Source: Chloroflexota bacterium (GTDB lineage: Bacteria > Chloroflexota > Anaerolineae > Promineifilales > Promineifilaceae). Taken from it: a stretch of DNA of 6,575 bases. Each line of letters opens with the position of its first letter. Within the stretch, counting starts at the first letter, position 1. Positions 6,049 through 6,575 of the stretch are shown here, piece by piece. Location: NCBI GenBank assembly GCA_024278255.1, contig JAJRTP010000284.1:1-6575 (forward strand), read 5' to 3'. A program made the position numbers and the translations under genes. The notes under the pieces are model-generated. The model worked only from the letters and a program-made list of their open reading frames with translations. It ran no database searches and was not told the origin of the DNA.

Positions 6049-6575
6049 GCTGGTTTTGTACTTTTTGATGCTGCCGGTGGTGAGTGGGATGATGGCCGTG
6101 GCTTTTGCTGAGGATACGGCCGTAGCCTGGACAGCCATTCTCATCCCCCTGATTGTTATTCTCTTTCTTGTTCTCCTCAACGGCTTATACGTTTCTGCTG
6201 AATTTTCCATCATTGGGGTGCGCCACACCCAATTGGAACAAATGATAGAAGAGGGTGATAAACGGGCGCCTTCCATTTTGGATGTTGTTTCTTCTCGCTT
6301 CCGGCAGGATCGATACATTGCTACTGCCCAGTTGGGCATCACCCTGGCCTCTTTGGGATTAGCCATGTACGGCGAACCGCACATCGCCCATTTTCTGGAA
6401 CCATATCTGGCCCGGCTCTGGTTTGAACCCTCCCCGGAATTAGTAGAAACGTTGGGTTACGTCATCGCTTTGGGCTTGCTGACTTATCTGCACGTCGTTT
6501 TGGGGGAAATGGTACCCAAATCTTTGGCCCTGGCCGATGCGCCCCAGACCACGCTGCGTTTGCACCAGCCGATGA
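6041..6575 (+). CDS. Second CNNM/CorC-family membrane protein (3' end missing)
   Basis: The frame starts at an ATG inside the last codons of the preceding gene (the two share 8 nt, ATGATTAA) and runs off the window after 178 residues with no stop. GGGAG at 6026-6030 may serve as ribosome binding site, and the overlap suggests translational coupling. Residues 1-23 (MIKLVLYFLMLPVVSGMMAV and on to AFA) look like a signal peptide or an extra helix absent from the upstream paralogue. The CNNM domain then follows: LLNGLYVSAEFSIIGVRHTQ, QLGITLASLGLAMYGEP and the signature GEMVPKS, matching NALYVAAEFS, QIGITLSSLVLGAYGQ and GELFPKS of the neighbour. The CBS and CorC_HlyC parts would lie beyond the edge. 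Inferred: a tandem paralogue that may form a heterodimer with the first, since CNNM/CorC proteins are dimers. Later in-frame ATGs (6068, 6089, 6092) are possible starts that would shorten or remove the signal-like segment. Confidence 0.9.
   Translation, partial: MIKLVLYFLMLPVVSGMMAVAFAEDTAVAWTAILIPLIVILFLVLLNGLYVSAEFSIIGVRHTQLEQMIEEGDKRAPSILDVVSSRFRQDRYIATAQLGITLASLGLAMYGEPHIAHFLEPYLARLWFEPSPELVETLGYVIALGLLTYLHVVLGEMVPKSLALADAPQTTLRLHQPM

Larger units (their letters stand above)
330..6123. repeat. Dispersed ACGGCCGT palindromic octamer, 15 copies
   Basis: Exact copies start at 330, 468, 1173, 2585, 2905, 2944, 3436, 3669, 3705, 3897, 3927, 4130, 4583, 5771 and 6116. About 0.1 copy would be expected in random sequence of this length. 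The core CGGCCG occurs about 20 times, and 15 of these have exactly A before and T after. In coding sequence the octamer is read as Thr-Ala-Val eight times, as x-Gly-Arg four times (one in the doubtful small ORF) and across Arg-Pro twice; one copy is in the 4233-4653 spacer. Use of all three phases argues that the signal is in the DNA, not in the proteins. Confidence 0.9.

Overview
The window carries five clear protein-coding genes, all on the + strand: two are cut by the window edges, and one further small ORF is doubtful. Proline/threonine-rich linkers and tails, a membrane-bound kinase/phosphatase pair with extracytoplasmic sensor-like domains, and middling GC content suggest an environmental Chloroflexota (Anaerolineae-like) bacterium. 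That assignment is inference from style, not from a marker gene.

Layout. (1) 1-1226: the 3' part of a gene for a membrane-anchored PP2C-type protein phosphatase with an outside FecR-like domain and a P/T-rich tail. (2) 1290-3272: a PknB-type Ser/Thr kinase with one membrane helix and an outside FGE/SUMF1-fold domain that lacks the catalytic cysteines of true formylglycine-generating enzymes. The two genes are 63 nt apart and probably form one signalling operon. (3) 3273-3479: a short spacer with a good sigma70-type promoter and an overlapping, doubtful 50-codon ORF. (4) 3480-4232: an HpcH/HpaI-family class II aldolase, apparently transcribed alone. (5) 4233-4653: a 421-nt spacer with a near-consensus promoter (TTGACC-N17-TATAAT), a possible RNA stem, a possible 24-residue leader peptide and a 31-nt nested palindrome just before the next gene. 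(6) 4654-6048 and 6041-6575 (cut): two overlapping paralogous genes of the CNNM/CorC (DUF21 plus CBS) membrane family, the first complete and the second only in its membrane domain.

How the genes fit together. The kinase and phosphatase would phosphorylate and dephosphorylate cytoplasmic targets in response to something sensed outside by the FGE-like and FecR-like domains. The CNNM pair is probably a two-subunit ion (Mg2+/Co2+ class) transport or export system, with the long structured leader as a possible control region. The aldolase looks like an independent catabolic gene.

The most unusual signal is not a gene. The 8-bp palindrome ACGGCCGT occurs 15 times in 6.6 kb, where about 0.1 would be expected by chance. 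It lies in all three codon phases and in a spacer, which points to selection or a process at DNA level, comparable to HIP1 of cyanobacteria.
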